Assembly (NCBI GenBank): GCA_947044405.1
Contig: CAMRHE010000157.1
Location: forward strand, 4,354,501 to 4,418,500
Reading direction: 5' to 3'
Source: Leptodactylus fallax
Taxonomy: Eukaryota > Chordata > Amphibia > Anura > Leptodactylidae
DNA: 64,000 nucleotides
The translations under genes and the position numbers were made by a program. Positions 49,190 through 60,417 of this stretch are shown piece after piece. Every line of letters begins with the position of its first letter. Positions within the stretch are counted from its first letter, which is position 1. The notes under the pieces were generated by a model that saw only the letters and a list, made by a program, of their open reading frames with translations, ran no database searches and was not told the origin of the DNA.

Positions 49190-49420
49190 CTCTTCTTCAG
49201 GGAGCCGTGCTGCTGGCTCGCTGTGCAATTTGTGCTGATTCAAATTGTACAGCTAGTTTATATGCTGGGAGCTGCACTGCTAACTTGCTGTACAATTTGT
49301 AGCAGCGGGTTTAGGTACTGCAGTGCTGTCCCATTGAAGACAATTGAACAGCACTGCAGTACTTGAACCTGCTGCTACAAATTGCATAGCAAGTTTACAT
49401 ACTGAGAGCTCTATTAACCC
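49190..49420. repeat. Foldback repeat (GGTACTGCAGTGCTG arms)
   Basis: AGCAGCGGGTTTAGGTACTG then CAGTGCTGT pairs with ACAGCACTGCAGTACTTGAA then CCTGCTGCT around about 13 bases. The outer TATGCTGGGAGCTGCACTGC is related to the 10.8-kb element interior. Confidence 0.6.
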
Positions 49421-50010
49421 CTTCCCGCTCTGCGCTGTACTATTATGCCACGCTGAACGTTTACAAAACAGTCAGCGCCATCATAATAAGGTGCATTCAT
49501 GCCGTGGGCACAGGGGCTAGCTGCCAGAGTTGGAAAATGCTCCGACTCCAACAGCTTAACCAACCAGATGCCGTGATCAATAGTAATTCAGGTAGTTTGG
49601 GGGGCAAGATTGCCCCCACCCCCATTGCAGCCCTGAAAAGTTAAAAATAAAGTATAAAAAATAAAAAAATAATAAAAAGTTTAAAAAATACACATTTTAA
49701 TTAAAAAATATAATGTAAACATAATAAAGTGAACAAACATGTTAGGTATACTCATGTGTATGTCCACACTATCCAATGAATGCCACAATGCGCAAATTTT
49801 GGTCATCTTGCTTTCTACAGCCCTAGCAAAGTGAATGAAATATAATCTCATCTCCACATTGCGGAAAATCCAACTTTTTATAAACGCATTTATTTTTGAA
49901 ATTCACAGCATGTTAATTTTTCATGTAGAAATGTTGCATTTTCCTCATAGACTTATATGGGGAATGCAAAAATGCAAAAAAAAATAAAATAAATAAAAAG
50001 CAGTGAAAAC

Positions 50011-50178
50011 ACATACTTTGTTATATATCCTTTGTTGGCAATGACAGAGGTCATGTTTTCTCATTTTGTCTCTCATAGTTGAGGTCTACCTATGATGACA
50101 ATTACAGGCCGGCCTCATCTTTTTAAGTGAGAGAACTTGCACAATTGGTGGCTGACTAAATACATTTTTTCCCCACTG
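50011..50178 (-). mobile_element. Internally deleted Tc1-like element remnant
   Basis: The right edge, read on the minus strand, starts TACAGTGGGGAAAAAATGTA and continues TTTAGTCAGCCACCAATTG, a terminal sequence of a common Tc1 family, followed by the CTCTCAT...TGAGAGACAAAATGAG stretch. It then jumps to GAAAACATGACCTCTGTCAT, which belongs near the other end of such elements. The transposase is gone. Family placement is from memory. Confidence 0.65.
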
Positions 50179-50354
50179 TAGTTCCCGCCTAAAGGTTTTT
50201 TTCTTTAGCATGAACAACAGAATAGGGGCTAAGGGTCTGATCACTAGGGGATTGAACACTGGACAGGTGGGTAGGACCAGTGTTTCCCAAAACGTTCAGA
50301 CTCAGGGTACCCCTACCAAATAATAGCAGTATATCAGTTTGCACCGTCAATAGC

Positions 50355-50560
50355 AGTAGTGCCCCCACACAGTATATTACTGTCCAGTGGCCCCCATGCA
50401 GTATAATTGTACTCAGTGGTCCCCACAGTATAATGGTTCCCATTGGCTCCCAACATAATGGTCATGAGCGGCCTCCCATACAGTATATTGGTCCATACAA
50501 TATAATAGCCCTCCATACAATATAATAGCCCTCATTGGTCTCCAATATAATGCTCTTCAG
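50355..50560. repeat. Diverged short tandem array (CAGTATAAT..GTGGCCCCCA)
   Basis: Seven or so degenerate units of about 25-30 bp built on CAGTATAATnnnnCCAGTGGCCCCCA, similar in wording to the 31-bp array at 44.6 kb read on the other strand. Confidence 0.55.
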
Positions 50561-51489
50561 TGGCCCCCACTTGCTGCTGGCATACAGTAACTTGCAGTGA
50601 GTCAGAGGCGAAAGAGGGTGGATGTGTGGGAGTCCGGCGTCGGCAGTGGTCGTGCTGGCAGAAGTGGAGAACAGATCCTCCATTTGTTGCCAGTATCACT
50701 TATTGAAGCGAGCAGCTCTGAGCATGGTGCCTGAGTGCCTGTGCACTTGAATGACTTTAATTCCACCAAGTCTCTATCAGAAAGACTTGTGGATGGAAGT
50801 AGTCATTTGAGCACACAGCCGGACAGTAAGGTTAGCTCCCCCATTTCATTAATATTCACTTCACTGATGCTGACATCATTGATAGTGAAGAGAATACTAA
50901 GTGGGCAAGCCAGGTGGGGCAAGAGTTGGAACTGACACTATCATGAATGGTGAATGAAGAGGGCTCAACTGGTCTGGTCACAGCTTTAATGGAGGAGAGT
51001 GTTCCAGCGCTGGCATGTACATATTAGCATAGATTAAGACATCACATTTCTGGACCCAGTTGTCAGGGCCTCTTTCCATGAGAGCTGAGATTGGACCCTG
51101 ACAGCAGATCCACCAGTACTGCCCTAATGGTGGCTCTGATTTCCATTATGTAAGGTGATGGCATATTGTTAACATATGTCATCCTTTTATTATTGGTGAA
51201 GTTGCAACCACTGGGACCCTTTTGAGATTAAAAGGACTGCAGCATTGATCTAGTACTGTGTCCTCTCCACTGTTTATCCCTTCACAGCAGCGCCAAGACC
51301 ACCCATTGTGCAGGGATCTGCAGCATCGGCTCCATAAAAGTAAACAGAGCTGGCTGCAGTTAACTGCACAGCTAGGTCGCGATATGCAATATATCATCAC
51401 TTTACAAAATGAGAATACCCTTTTAAACCTAATTTGTTTCCATTATTTTCTCAAATAAAAGTCAACCATGATTTAGAAAAATACAGATA

Positions 51490-51495
51490 TTTAAT
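51490..51495 (-). terminator. mesp: Candidate MESP polyadenylation signal (ATTAAA)
   Basis: ATTAAA on the minus strand, 175 bp past the MESP stop codon, followed by a T/G-rich stretch (TGGTTGACTTTTATTTG). A canonical AATAAA lies further on at 51191-51186. Either could end the transcript; the choice is uncertain. Confidence 0.35.
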
Positions 51496-51582
51496 AAATA
51501 GATATATAAAATAAATATTGTAACTTCAAACTGAATACAGGAATGTACAATACAAGACCATACATAGAGAATATGTTCATAT

Positions 51583-51585
51583 ATA

Positions 51586-51618
<33 letters not shown>
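51583..51618. repeat. (TA)n microsatellite just 3' of MESP
   Basis: TACTGTATATA followed by a TA run, within the probable MESP 3' UTR (52-87 bp past the stop codon in transcript sense). Confidence 0.9.
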
Positions 51619-51620
<2 letters not shown>

Positions 51621-51669
51621 CAATCATGTTGGAGAGTAGCCTTTTATAAGCACTTTTTTGTCTTCACAT

Positions 51670-51732
51670 TTAGACATGAGATGGTTCAGGCCTCCACATC
51701 TCCACCAGGTGAGAGTATTCTTCACACGGGAC
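51670..51732 (-). CDS. mesp: MESP-family gene, exon 2 (last 20 residues and stop)
   Basis: A splice acceptor (CTTATCAG) ends at 51733 on the minus strand. Joining it in phase 0 to the donor at 52038 gives VPCEEYSHLVEMWRPEPSHV and then TAA (51672-51670). The 305-bp intron and the exact phase support the junction. The total protein is 286 residues. A short second coding exon is consistent with the two-exon layout of vertebrate Mesp genes (family knowledge). The acidic/aromatic tail could be an activation or interaction segment (inference). Confidence 0.75.
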   Translation of the reverse strand, partial: VPCEEYSHLVEMWRPEPSHV

Positions 51733-52037
51733 CTGATAAGTACACAATAACATTCAGATTAAAATATATATATACACTAAATACATAACTGATTTCACTT
51801 AGACAATGCATAGGAACAGTGGAGTTATACATTTAATCTTAATGTTTGCATTTATGGTAGACTATGCCTCCTGAGATATTCCTAGACAATAGCTCCAGAC
51901 GTGTTCTTAGCACACTCACTTATAGAGTCTAAAATTAATTGTGCATACCCATGTACAAGTAATAGACTATGTTGCCAAAGATCTCCAACACTTATACACA
52001 AATATAAAGTATATACTACTTATAATAAGATGCTTAC

Positions 52038-52835
52038 CATTTGTTGGTGACTTGTGCCATAGTAGTCAGTTGACTGAGACAATGCTGTACTGGTTGTTGG
52101 ATAATGGTTCTGTATTGGACTGACTGGTAATGCAGAGTATTGTGGCAATTCATATGGCGTCTGAGAACTTGTTTGCATATTCTGCCACCTTGAATCAATA
52201 TATGAGGTTCTTTGTGAAGGTATACACTCTTTAGATGTTGTACTAGCCATGTTCTCTTTTACAGGCTTTGGGCAAAGTGAATGGCTCATATCCATGTAGC
52301 AACTACTGCTTTGGTCACATCTTGTCCTTCTCATAGAAGCTTGTCTTCTCTGCTCAAGTACTTCTTCACTGAGACCCAACTGTTCTGATAGAAGTGAGAT
52401 ATAGCGTATGGTCAGCTGTAGCGTTTCTATTTTCGTTAGGGTCTTGTCTATTGGAGCTACTGAAGGAGGTAGATATCTTCTCAGGTTCTGTAGAGCTTTG
52501 GAGAGATTTCTCATCCTCATCTTCTCTCGCTCACTTGCACTTTGTCGTTGAGTGTAAGGTAGTTTTCCTTTCATCCTCTTTGTTTTATTTTCTGAGGGAA
52601 TTTTAGGCTGCATTTTCAAGTCCACAGATTGAGAGCAGGGTGTAGAAATGTTATCACATGCTTCTTGTGATGTTGCATAACCAACATATGGAGGAGATAT
52701 GCCACTTGAGTCTATAGAAGATGCAGGAGAAAGGCTGCTGTATCCCTCAGAGCTGGGATAATTGTTCTGATATAAAATGACACAGCTCTGGTGCATGTTG
52801 TCCTGCTGGTAGAGAGGCACAGAAGAGCTTTCCAT
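52038..52835 (-). CDS. mesp: MESP-family bHLH transcription factor, exon 1 (residues 1-266)
   Basis: Mesp proteins are nuclear bHLH factors that act in presomitic and cardiac mesoderm, downstream of Tbx6 and Notch signalling (family knowledge). The start at 52835 is firm: the context is GACATGG and an in-frame TAA lies 15 bases upstream (52848-52850). Residues 1-95 are Ser/Pro/Tyr-rich and low in recognisable domains. The bHLH is at about 97-153: basic RQSASEREKMRMRN, helix 1 LSKALQNLRRYL, loop PPSVAPIDK, helix 2 TLTKIETLQLTIRYISLLSE, then the family extension QLGLSEE. The LPPSVAP...LTKIETL signature separates Mesp from mesogenin. The C-terminal part is Ser/Thr/Gln-rich with a CPKP that may be a decayed CPxCP motif. 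The open frame runs on to ...VSILL, but a GTAAG donor follows the ATG codon at 52038. Mespa versus mespb cannot be decided here. Confidence 0.92.
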
Positions 52836-53140
52836 GTCCCTTACTTCTTAGAGTTAGAGTACTTGTGTAGTTGTGAGCAGAAGTGAGCTGCTTGGCTTTA
52901 TCCAGCTTGCAGAGGTGTGAATTGTCACCTTCACCACCATCAGCACATCAAAGCCTCATGGGACCCAGCAGACTAGGCAGGGGGTCCCTGGGAAGAAGTG
53001 TCAGTGAAGGACCAAAGTGAGCGATTTCACTCCTGTAGGAATGAAATGTAATTCAACCTGTCTGAATATTTTGAAATATACCTATATAGTTTGAGGAATT
53101 TCTCTGAGAAAGGTTAGAAAAGTCCCTCCCATGTGTAATC
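52836..53140 (-). promoter_or_regulatory. mesp: MESP upstream region / promoter
   Basis: Sequence just upstream of the MESP start codon. It contains a perfect T-box half site (52913-52920), a weak TATA-like GATAAAG on the minus strand near 52895-52901, a better TATA-like CTATATAGG near 53083-53091, and a CATGGGAG on the minus strand (53126-53133) that fits the loose Su(H)/RBPJ consensus YRTGDGAD. Mesp genes are known Tbx6/Notch targets, so the combination makes sense, but short motifs like these also occur by chance. The transcription start is not determined. Confidence 0.45.
52913..52920 (+). promoter_or_regulatory. T-box half site AGGTGTGA upstream of MESP
   Basis: Exact match to the core T-box element AGGTGTGA, 78 bp upstream of the MESP ATG. 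Tbx6 binding sites of this type control mouse Mesp2 (established knowledge). Function here is inferred. Confidence 0.45.
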
Positions 53141-53797
53141 CTGCAACATGGTGAGAACTGCACTTCTGTTTATGGATACGGCTATCCTCTTTATAAATCT
53201 GCTAGAACTAGCCCCTGACGTGTAGATTTTGCTGAAGAAAACACGTTATCTGACAAGTAGAAATGTACTAAAGTTTATTTTATTATCTACCTTTTATAAG
53301 TAATTTATTGCAGTAGAACTGACACGTAATTTAATAGGGTTAATATGGTTAATGCATATCATTAATATCCTTCTCTTTTATAAATTTATTTTTTTTATAA
53401 ACATCATCTATAGATTCTTTTTTTCTTAGGTAAATGGAGTGTCAATAGTGTCAACATCTGCAACTCTTGATGTCACCAACTACACTAAGCTAAGTCAAAA
53501 TAGATGATGGCAATGGTTTATACCACTGAACAAAATAGAATCTATGATTGACTTGTAGTTCAACTACTAGATTGCAACACAGGCAGATATCTTGTGGAGT
53601 GAGCAGAAATAGCCCAACTGATGAACCTTGCTGCAGTTTTTAAGCCAAAGCCTGAAGTGGATTCCAAAGAAATAGGTGATATAAAAGAAGGATGTATACT
53701 CTGTATTCTTATTGGATCTATCTCTGGCTTTGGCTTAAAAATCTACATCAAAAGCTGCAGTGGTATCTTTCCAAAAAAGTGAAACCACTGAAAGACT

Positions 53798-54038
53798 TAA
53801 ATGGGTTTTACACATTTACAAAATTAATGTCCTATCCACAAGTCAATAGGAGACCACTGTAGTAACCCCAACCGCTGTGATCAAACATATGGAACAGCGC
53901 AGTGTGCCGACATGTGAACTATGTTGAGGTATGCATTCCTGAGGAAACAGCTGATCTGTCGGGGTCCCCAACAGTCTGATCTAAAATTGATGGCCTATCT
54001 TAGGGATATGCAATCACGTTTGAAAGGGTGGATAACCC
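53798..54038. mobile_element. Foldback MITE upstream of MESP
   Basis: TTAAATGGGTTTTACACATTT and TAATGTCCTATCC on the left, with ATTGATGGCCTATCTTAGGG and GGATAACCCCTTC on the right. Related to the TTAA elements at 13.6 and 20.1 kb. Confidence 0.5.
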
Positions 54039-54039
54039 C

Positions 54040-57000
54040 TTCAATAATGATAGGGCCTGGTTGTCCAATGATGAGGTAGTATGCATATAGACAACGATAA
54101 TCAGTTCCTCCGATATCCTTAAGGTAACACAGTGTGACTAACATTAGTAAAAAGCTTACTATACATATTAGACAGTTATGTTAGCACACACTCTTGAATT
54201 TATCTATGGATAAGGGCGATAAGCAACTGCCAGATACATCTTGAGCCACTTACCTTTGGGAGAATAATAGGACATTTTGGAGTCCAACCTGTGTTACTTT
54301 CTGATATAGTATTTTGAGGGACAATGAGGCTGTATCCATAGAAATAAGATATTTTTTTCTAACAAAAACCAGTCGTGTTCCTTAGAATTTCACATTGTGT
54401 GCTGTGTCCAAAATTGTATAGGCATTATTAGATCATTATGATGTGTCTTTGAATAAGAACACAACTATATCTATCTCAACATATTCATTCACGTTTACGT
54501 TCTTCAATTGCTTGGCTCCATACTTGAAAATGTTAAAGAGATCATTTTACATCCATGAAATTTGACTTTGTAATAAGCATTTTTAATGATAATGCTAGGC
54601 CATCACTGGAACATAACCCAGAAAACATCAAATGGCCTGATGCTAGAGCTGTCATCTCCATGGTCCACCCCATCAGAAGATACCCCAGGTTAGTTGGTGA
54701 TGTCAGGTAAACAGTTGCAGCTAGGTAGGCCCCCAGTTCAACCTGGTATGGCACAGCACACTGACTGTACTTTATACATATACTCATACATCATCTCAAC
54801 CAGGCTATATGTCAGTATAATATACAGGTTAGATTATTTAAGAGACTACATAGTTTATTTCTATATACTGTAGACCTAGTGGCTGAGATGACATCTAGGT
54901 GCAGACTCCAGCCAAACAGTATCCAGCCTCCCTGGGCCCCATCCTCTCAATCACACTGCAGGACCCCTATAACCAATCATCTGCTGCCTGAGGTCTGCTG
55001 CTGTGTGAGCACATTTGCCAGACTCACAGAGTTAAAAGGGTCCTAGTTCAAAGCAAGAGCCCAGCAACAGAGTACTGACTGGCGCCCAGGATAGAAACAA
55101 TCAGAGGAAAGGGCTGGGTAGCAAGCTACTACTGGGAAAAAGGTTCTGTTAGCGACATTTTAGTATTTGCAAATGAGTCTCAGGCAATATTTCTATGTAG
55201 CTGCATAGTGGGCCGCCAGAAAGAATTTTACACCCCAGTCTCACACTGACCATAAGTTTATCAGTACTCATACACCACAAACAGCCAGCTCTTCTTGCCA
55301 TCCATGACCACTGGCCACAATCTGTTTACACTGCTACACTGGTGGTGTCTTACCATTTCTTTTTATCACTGTGATGTGCCCCTAAGTGTGCATTTATACA
55401 TCATGATGTGACCCCTGATATGTTCCAATGAACATATATGATCTATACTGTATATATAGATACTTGAAATATTCTGTGTCCATTGTTGAGATAGGATAAA
55501 TTACATTATATAGTTTAAATGCAGCAGGTAACATTACAGAGTAAAATGTTTATTATTACATATTCACAGTCCATTTATATATACAAATTATTCCCTCTGA
55601 CCACTGTAAATCATATTGTATTATCGTACTGTATTGTAATAATACTACAAAAAAATATTCATCTTAAAGAACACACCCTAAACAATTCCAAAAAATGAAA
55701 ACAAATAAATTCTTGTAAATGAGTCTAAAAGGAGGTCTCGTCCAATGACTGACAGTCTCTATTTCTGCTCATACATTAGGGCTGTCAATCATTGATACTT
55801 GATTAAACTTATTGCCATTATTCTTCCATTTGTTTGTTATTTCCTTCCTTTATTCATGTGTTCAGTCATTCCTACTAAAAGGTGGGACAGCTAAAACAAA
55901 AGACATACTTTAATGTCTCAGTAGAGCGTCTGTTACAATTCAGTCCCTGAGTTCTGATCTTGAGGACCTTGACCTGAAAGGTGGGTAATTTATAGAGATA
56001 AGTAGACAAACTAGCGTCATCCTTGCAACCGTTGATGTCAAATTTCAAAGACCTCAAATGAATATGGACATAACCTTGGAAAGTTTGACAGTATGCATAC
56101 ATTTTGAGATGTGACAGAAACATATTACATTAATCTAGCCAAAAAAACTAGTCTCATGTCATATACCAAGCAAGTATTAATAACTAGAAAGACTTTTTTT
56201 TTATTGTTTGTTGCAACAATTATTCTTGATAACAGCTCATAGGAAAGTACGGGACAATGTAATGTTTGTTGTATTATTTTTGAGAACTTGTAGTAAATCG
56301 TATATATTCCACTAATGTCCTTGGTTGGTCTCTGATACATTTGTGATACAGTAAATCATTGCTCTCTAACTGGTTTTGTCAGTGTCCATCACAGGGTCCT
56401 GGGAAAGTGCACAGAGGAGTCCCTTACCTTTTACAGCTGCTCTATGAAGGTTCACAGTGAACCAGGACATTCCCACACTAAAGAGACCAAAAGGCGACCA
56501 ATTTGCCTCCGTTTGTGACAAATTCTTTAACTAAGGGTAAAATGTGAGGGCTTGAAAATATAATTCTCATCAGCTTAATGGACATCTTTAGGTATTATTT
56601 ACCTTGGATGTTTATGTCCTCTCTCATTAACCTTTTATTTGCCTTTTTGGAAAATTGAAGGACAGTTCTATACAATAAGCTGTAAGATGTTTATATGTAA
56701 TGTACTTTTCAGCACAGCAAGCACTTGTAGATCAGAGCACACAGGTATTCTCTGTAAACTAGTAGTTCAGTGGCAGCCACCTACATTGCCATCTGAAAGA
56801 CACCACACATCTCAAGCCTACTGCACCCAACTTCTTTTGGCATTTTTAAGGTACATGAGATGGCAGAAGTACAAACAGGCCCATTGGTGATGCTGTGTAG
56901 TGACATGTTCCTTTGGAAGATTTTATATAAATGGGCAAAAGTGAGACACTGTGGTCATCTACTGTATAATACCACTGTATAGGGGTATTGTATACAATAC

Positions 57001-57285
57001 AGTTACACAGTAATTCAATGAATGCTTATGGTGGGCTACATTTGACATGTTTCTTGCCTACCATTACAGATGTCATGTGGTGGATAAGTTATTGCTGTTT
57101 TAATATATTTTATTATAGTTAGTCATCTTTGGAGCATGTTTCTTACTGTGCTTTTAAGTGTTGCTATGACTTTGAATAATTGTATTATTTTAAAGTGTAT
57201 CTAAACTGTTCATAAATCTATAGTTCAGGGGAAGATAAACTTTGTAAGATACTTTATATAGGAAAAGTGCCTGTTTCTTGACTTA
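54040..57285. other. Upstream of MESP, no feature recognised
   Basis: AT-rich single-copy-looking sequence without exon-like conservation or strong repeats. Enhancers could lie here, but nothing in the sequence alone marks one. Confidence 0.5.
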
Positions 57286-57289
57286 TTTG

Positions 57290-57465
57290 CAGAAATGTAA
57301 CTTGAAGCTCCTGGACCCAAATGCAAAATCTGTAAAAGGACCCCTACCTACCTTGTGCCATTTAGAATAATGGTTTATTTTATGGCGGAGAGGAATCTTT
57401 GAGGCCCCCTCAGGGTCCGATAGTCACTGCTGTCTCTGCACCACCTATAACTATGCCCCTGCTTA
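57290..57465. repeat. Dispersed repeat ending ATAACTATGCCCCTGC
   Basis: GAAGCTCCTGGACCCAAATG through GGCCCCCTCAGGGTCCGA and ACCACCTATAACTATGCCCC. The CGTAACTAG-type end also occurs at about 40446 and, inverted in sense, at about 61512 (GGCGTAACTAGGAATGGCTG). Confidence 0.45.
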
Positions 57466-58052
57466 TTTCCATCTGTCTGTCACTGATCAAATCTGTACCA
57501 TAAAACTCTATGGAGAAGGAAAGGGGAGGAAAAGGAGTGCTCCCCAGACAGACATGCAACATAGCTGGATTATCAGGAATTACTATGCAGCCTTCTCCTG
57601 ATGTGAATGAATAATTTAAAGCTGTAGACAGCCTCATATCTCTGTGTCTCTCCTTCTCTTTCCCCCCTCCTTTCTCCACAGAGCCAAATGTAAACTGAGA
57701 CTGATTGTGTACAGAGTAGGGACAAAACCACTCAAATAAGAAGTAATGCCAAGAGAAATAGGTAAAGACACAGGCACTTTTCTTTAGTGAAGTATATGGC
57801 AAAGTTTGTTCCCTTCACCTGCACTATTAATTTATCAAAATAAAAAAATAAAAAAATAAATAAAAGTTTACTTGTGCTTTAAGGCTGTGGTTGTTCTCTG
57901 GTGCATCACATTCAGATTTGCCTAAGCAACATGGTGTGGGCCCTATGATTGGTGGAGAACTCTATGGTGATTAGTCCACAAAATAATAAGAATGCATAGG
58001 GATAGGCATAACTCATGTGCACCTCATGGCTAATGCTATGTAGCGGACAGCC

Positions 58053-58102
58053 CTTCCCACCATTGCGGAGTTGAGAATACTCAACTCCGCAATGGTGGGA
58101 AG
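58053..58102. repeat. Perfect hairpin, 23-bp arms, 4-base loop
   Basis: CTTCCCACCATTGCGGAGTT+GAG (58053-58075), AATA, then its exact complement (58080-58102). There is no mismatch in 23 bp and the loop is tiny. Confidence 0.9.
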
Positions 58103-59010
58103 TAACAATGTTTGGAGTAACAATGTTAAGCTCCAGTTTCTGGTTCTTTTATGTGCCACAGCTGAGATTATGTGGGTGGTGAGATTGGTGCTATGGGTGT
58201 TTAGCCTATGCCACATAGACGTTACATGGGAAAGGTGCTGTAGACCCTGGACTTACAAAAAGCAAGTCATAAAGGAGTTTTGTGACCCTGGAAAATAAAG
58301 TTACATGTGGTTAATAGGGCCATATTAACATAACAAGAGTTTACTTACCCTGCCAGGATTCCCCACTGCTCCAATCCACAGGCTGCCCAGGTCTCTGTTG
58401 GGCTCCATATCCTGGTGTCTCCCAACACACACAGAAAATACTCCATGATGCCCATCAAGCCAATCACTGGCCAGAGCACTTACCTGCCTTAGCAGCCCTT
58501 ACACATTGAATATATAGCCGAAACCTATTTTGGAGGGTTCAGCTGACTGTTGAGTGTGTATGGGGTTGCTCTGCTGACTGTTAGTAATATTTAGGAACTG
58601 TATCTCTCTAATAGAGAGGACTGTTGTGTACACCACATTGTTGTCTGAACCTGCATTGCTATATTGTTATGCACAACAATAAAATTAATTGTTTTACTTG
58701 AGCTAAAGTGTGTATGTGCCATTTGGTTCAGAAATGCCACACTAGGCACCGATCTCTGCCCACTGTCAGAAGGGCATTCCTGACAGTCTAGCTGGGCTGT
58801 GAGGAACGATCCCCCTGACAGTATTTGTTCATAGCCCTGTACTGTCAGAGGGGACGTTCCTTACTGCCCAGCGATGACGCTGGGCTGTGAGGAACACCCC
58901 CCCAGTACAAGTCTATGGACAAGGCTGCAGAATATGATAGTGCTATACAAGTAAGCAAATAAATAAAAATAAATAAATAAAAACTATAACAAGTAGCAGA
59001 CAAGCTCTTT
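58103..59010. other. Intergenic, no gene recognised
   Basis: Contains short direct repeats (CTGTCAGAGGGGACGTTCC and GATGACGCTGGGCTGTGAGGA paired with CTAGCTGGGCTGTGAGGAAC). No coding evidence. Confidence 0.45.
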
Positions 59011-59013
59011 AAT

Positions 59014-59277
59014 GCTAAGGTACCACGTTGCGGAAATGCAGCGTTTTGGCTGCTGCGGAAACGCTGTGTTTTATATTACCAGAAAAGTGAATGAGAATTT
59101 GGTTAAACTCATCTACACACTGCAGAAAAAAAGAACTGCGGAAAAGTTGTTTTTTCAACAACGCGTGTATTTTTGAAAAACACAGCATGTTGATTTTAGG
59201 GGAAAAAAAACAAGAAAAAAACGCAGCAAAAAATCTCCGTTTTTTAGTTGCAATTCACTATGTGGGGCTTCAGCCTA
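59014..59277. mobile_element. Second copy of the CCACGTTGCGG-end MITE
   Basis: Left GCTAAGGTACCACGTTGCGG and right CACTATGTGGGGCTTCAGCC match the ends of the 36228 element with several changes. The interior has GCAGCGTTTT and a GTTTTTTCAACAACGCGTGT stretch. Confidence 0.55.
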
Positions 59278-60417
59278 CAGCTTATCTGTTAACACATACT
59301 GTCTACCCAATAACCGGATTTCTTCCAGACAGGAACCACTTATCTCTGCCTGTCAAAGTGAGTGGAGTCCAGTTAGATTAGAGGGAGGTTGGGACATCGC
59401 ATACAAGATTACTAGAGATCACAGCTAGATGCTTGCATTTCAAACATTGCAAGTCAGTGACTGACAGGAATGAAAGTTATTAGCAGCCCGTTTCACAGAT
59501 AACTGCGGTTCATTAATGTACTTTAGTTCATTTCCAGATCCTCACCAACTCTTGAAACACCCAGTACCTATATAAATGTTTATTGGCATCCTAGTGTAAA
59601 TTCCCAGTAACACCTAGGCTTTTATGCCTAGGCTGAAGGAGTGCTCCAGCCAGCAGACTAGTCTGCAATCCACAATGAATTGATGGCCATTCTCAGAATT
59701 TTATGTACATTAGCAGCAGACTAAGCATCTATTGGACAATTATTTCCTCAAATGTAATTGGAATTTTATATATATGGAAATTGATTTGTTCATGTCCTGG
59801 GCATATACATTCTCGAGTGATAACTGAATTTTGTGATACTTGGAATTGCCATTTTATGTGTATTGCAAATGTCCCATTTTCCCTTCTGCAGTATAGAGCA
59901 GCCAAAATGTAGGCTACCTGCAAGGAATTGAACCTTGCAAGCTTATTAGCAAATCACTCCTGTTTGCAAAGAAAGTCAGTGATATGACTATATTGTGATT
60001 TGCTGTGCAAGGAATTCCCTGATGTATTAGGGCTCTCATGAGAGAGGAAATTCATCTGAACTCCCTAAATTCTGGCAGGACCAGCCAGCATACCCCCTAA
60101 CCGTCCCAGATTCAGCAAGACAGTCCCGGATTCCAGACAGTGGAAAATATGCCCTAGCATCCATAGAACGCAGATGACTATAATGGTGCAGCAGGGAGAC
60201 GTCCACTCGTGCTTCACCATTCAGCAATCAGTTCTTATCTCTCGTCCTGGCAGTTTGGAGGCAGGCAGGGGCAATGTTGTGACATCACTACTTCATGCCT
60301 ACCACTCCCAGGTGCCAGCAACAGAGACAGCAATAGTGGACTGCAGGGGAACAGGGTAAAATAAGTATTTTTTTTTTTTTGTGCATTATAGTTTGGGGGC
60401 CACAAGGGCTATATATA

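Noticed and set aside
52020..52037. Extension of MESP to VSILL and stop
   Set aside because: A consensus GTAAG donor sits at 52037 and a phase-compatible exon with stop lies 305 bp on. The extension is intron.
57410..57802. 130-codon minus-strand open frame
   Set aside because: No recognisable domain, it overlaps a dispersed repeat (57290-57465), and it has no splice or codon signal.
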